From contig NZ_PVTE01000007.1 in the NCBI RefSeq assembly GCF_003002825.1, positions 62,001-126,000 of the forward strand: a stretch of 64,000 nucleotides of DNA, in the 5' to 3' direction. Position 1 is the stretch's first letter; every line of letters begins with the position of its first letter. A program made the position numbers and the translations under genes. Below are positions 63,266-64,000 of the stretch, in pieces. The DNA is from Spirosoma oryzae (GTDB lineage: Bacteria; Bacteroidota; Bacteroidia; Cytophagales; Spirosomataceae). The notes under the pieces were generated by a model. It searched no databases, was not told the DNA's origin, and worked only from the letters and a program-made list of their open reading frames with translations.

Positions 63266-64000
63266 TCAGGCTGTTTTGACCAGGTCGACCAGCGTGTCAA
63301 TCCAGATGGGACTATCGTTCAGGCTTTCGACAAGCTGCCAGTGTTCGCCCCCCTGCTCTTCGAATAACTCGCGGTATTCGTCACCGATTTCAATGGTTGT
63401 CTCCAGGCAGTCGGCAACGAAGGAAGGGGAGAAAGCCAGTACGCTCTTTACGCCTTTGCCAGCCAGTTCCTTGATGACCTCGTCCGTATACGGTTTGATC
63501 CAGGGCGTGCGACCGAGTCGGGACTGGAAAGAGGTGGTGTAGCTGCCTTCGGAAATACCCAGTTCTTTGACCAGCCGTCGGGTTGTTTCGAAGCATTGGG
63601 CCCGGTAACAATACTGGTTCATCGCGTGCAGTTTGCTACAGCAGTCGCCCAGCTTGCAGACCTTCCCGGTGACGTCGCCCTTCAGAATTTGCCGTTCCGG
63701 CAGGCCGTGATACGTGAACAGGTAATGGTCGTAGGCGCGTTTTTCCATGTACTTGCGGCCGTTCTGCACGAAGCCTTGGATAAACTTCGGGTGCTCCAGA
63801 AAGCGATTGATAAACTTGATTTCCGGGATCACCTGCCACGATTTGATAATGTCCATTACTTTCTCGTAGACCGAACCCGTACTGGCCGATGCGTACTGTG
63901 GGAAGAACGGAATGACGATGATGCTGTTCAGGCCCAGTCGCTGAAACCGGGTTAGCCCCGCTTCAATGCTGGGACTCTGGTAACGCATCGCCAGTGTGAC
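63266..64000 (-). CDS. hemH: Ferrochelatase, C-terminal part (N-terminus off the window)
   Basis: The frame is open to the right window edge, so the first third of the protein is missing. The visible 244 codons include IVIPFFPQYASASTGSV, YLFTYHGLPERQI with the family's catalytic-type His, YTTSFQSRLGRTPWIKPYTD, and AFSPSFVADCLETTIEIGDE, all hallmarks of ferrochelatase. An extra cysteine-containing insert (VCKLGDCCSKLHAMNQYCYR) is usual in Bacteroidota. The enzyme inserts ferrous iron into the porphyrin in the last step of haem synthesis. Confidence 0.95.
   Translation of the reverse strand, partial: VTLAMRYQSPSIEAGLTRFQRLGLNSIIVIPFFPQYASASTGSVYEKVMDIIKSWQVIPEIKFINRFLEHPKFIQGFVQNGRKYMEKRAYDHYLFTYHGLPERQILKGDVTGKVCKLGDCCSKLHAMNQYCYRAQCFETTRRLVKELGISEGSYTTSFQSRLGRTPWIKPYTDEVIKELAGKGVKSVLAFSPSFVADCLETTIEIGDEYRELFEEQGGEHWQLVESLNDSPIWIDTLVDLVKTA

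Overview
The window looks like chromosomal DNA of a Cytophagales-type Bacteroidota, most like Spirosoma and its relatives. The reasons are a SusC/SusD pair, a CarboxypepD_reg-type TonB receptor, a LytTR response regulator beside a HisKA_2-type kinase, two GH127/146-type arabinofuranosidases, glutamine-dependent NadE, RpoN, and a few TAnnTTTG (-7 type) promoter motifs close to start codons. By eye G+C is in the mid-50s, except for a more A/T-rich left end (cas8-like, cas7, cas5) and an A/T-rich patch near 62.8-62.95 kb.

Region 1 (1-10.3 kb) is a type I CRISPR-Cas locus on the plus strand: C-terminus of a Cas8-like large subunit, cas7, cas5, a frameshifted YhcG/DUF1016 nuclease gene, cas4, a short orphan reading frame, cas1, cas2, a leader with two hairpins, and an array of 69 intact 30-bp repeats plus one degenerate repeat. 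No cas3 or cas6 is visible; they may lie left of the window. The array contains a duplicated two-spacer block and one spacer present twice with a 1-nt length difference. It ends beside a tRNA-Arg(ACG) gene with its own terminator and a tRNA-like fragment.

Region 2 (10.3-19.5 kb) is mostly housekeeping: enoyl-CoA hydratase family, a PAP2-like membrane protein and rpoN on the minus strand; pncB, a secreted alkaline-phosphatase-superfamily enzyme and a histidine kinase/LytTR regulator pair on the plus strand.

Region 3 (19.5-34.2 kb) is the most interesting part. It holds a phosphonatase-like HAD hydrolase, a DAO-family FAD oxidoreductase of the phosphonate-associated type, an amidohydrolase, an MFS exporter and a MarR regulator, then SusC, SusD, a secreted alkaline-phosphatase-superfamily enzyme, a Tat-type metallophosphoesterase, a PhnZ-like HD oxygenase with every expected iron ligand, and a DUF5690 MFS permease. 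I read it as an organophosphonate/phosphoester utilisation locus in which an outer-membrane SusCD importer is coupled to periplasmic phosphoesterases and cytoplasmic C-P bond cleavage.

Region 4 (34.2-56.6 kb) carries an MNT/HEPN pair, a methyltransferase, a Tat-exported molybdenum hydroxylase pair (IorAB type), a siderophore-type TonB receptor, a small P-loop kinase, a phosphocholine-type phospholipase C, a GH18 chitinase, two beta-L-arabinofuranosidase-family enzymes, nadE, an EamA transporter, an OmpA-family protein and an unrecognised 352-residue protein.

Region 5 (56.7-64 kb) encodes a secreted modular protein of about 2,011 residues with alternating repeat domains, including a 738-bp nearly identical tandem duplication, and then the C-terminal part of ferrochelatase at the right edge. 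Many intergenic gaps hold inverted repeats, several of them built from short low-complexity motifs that differ from gap to gap.
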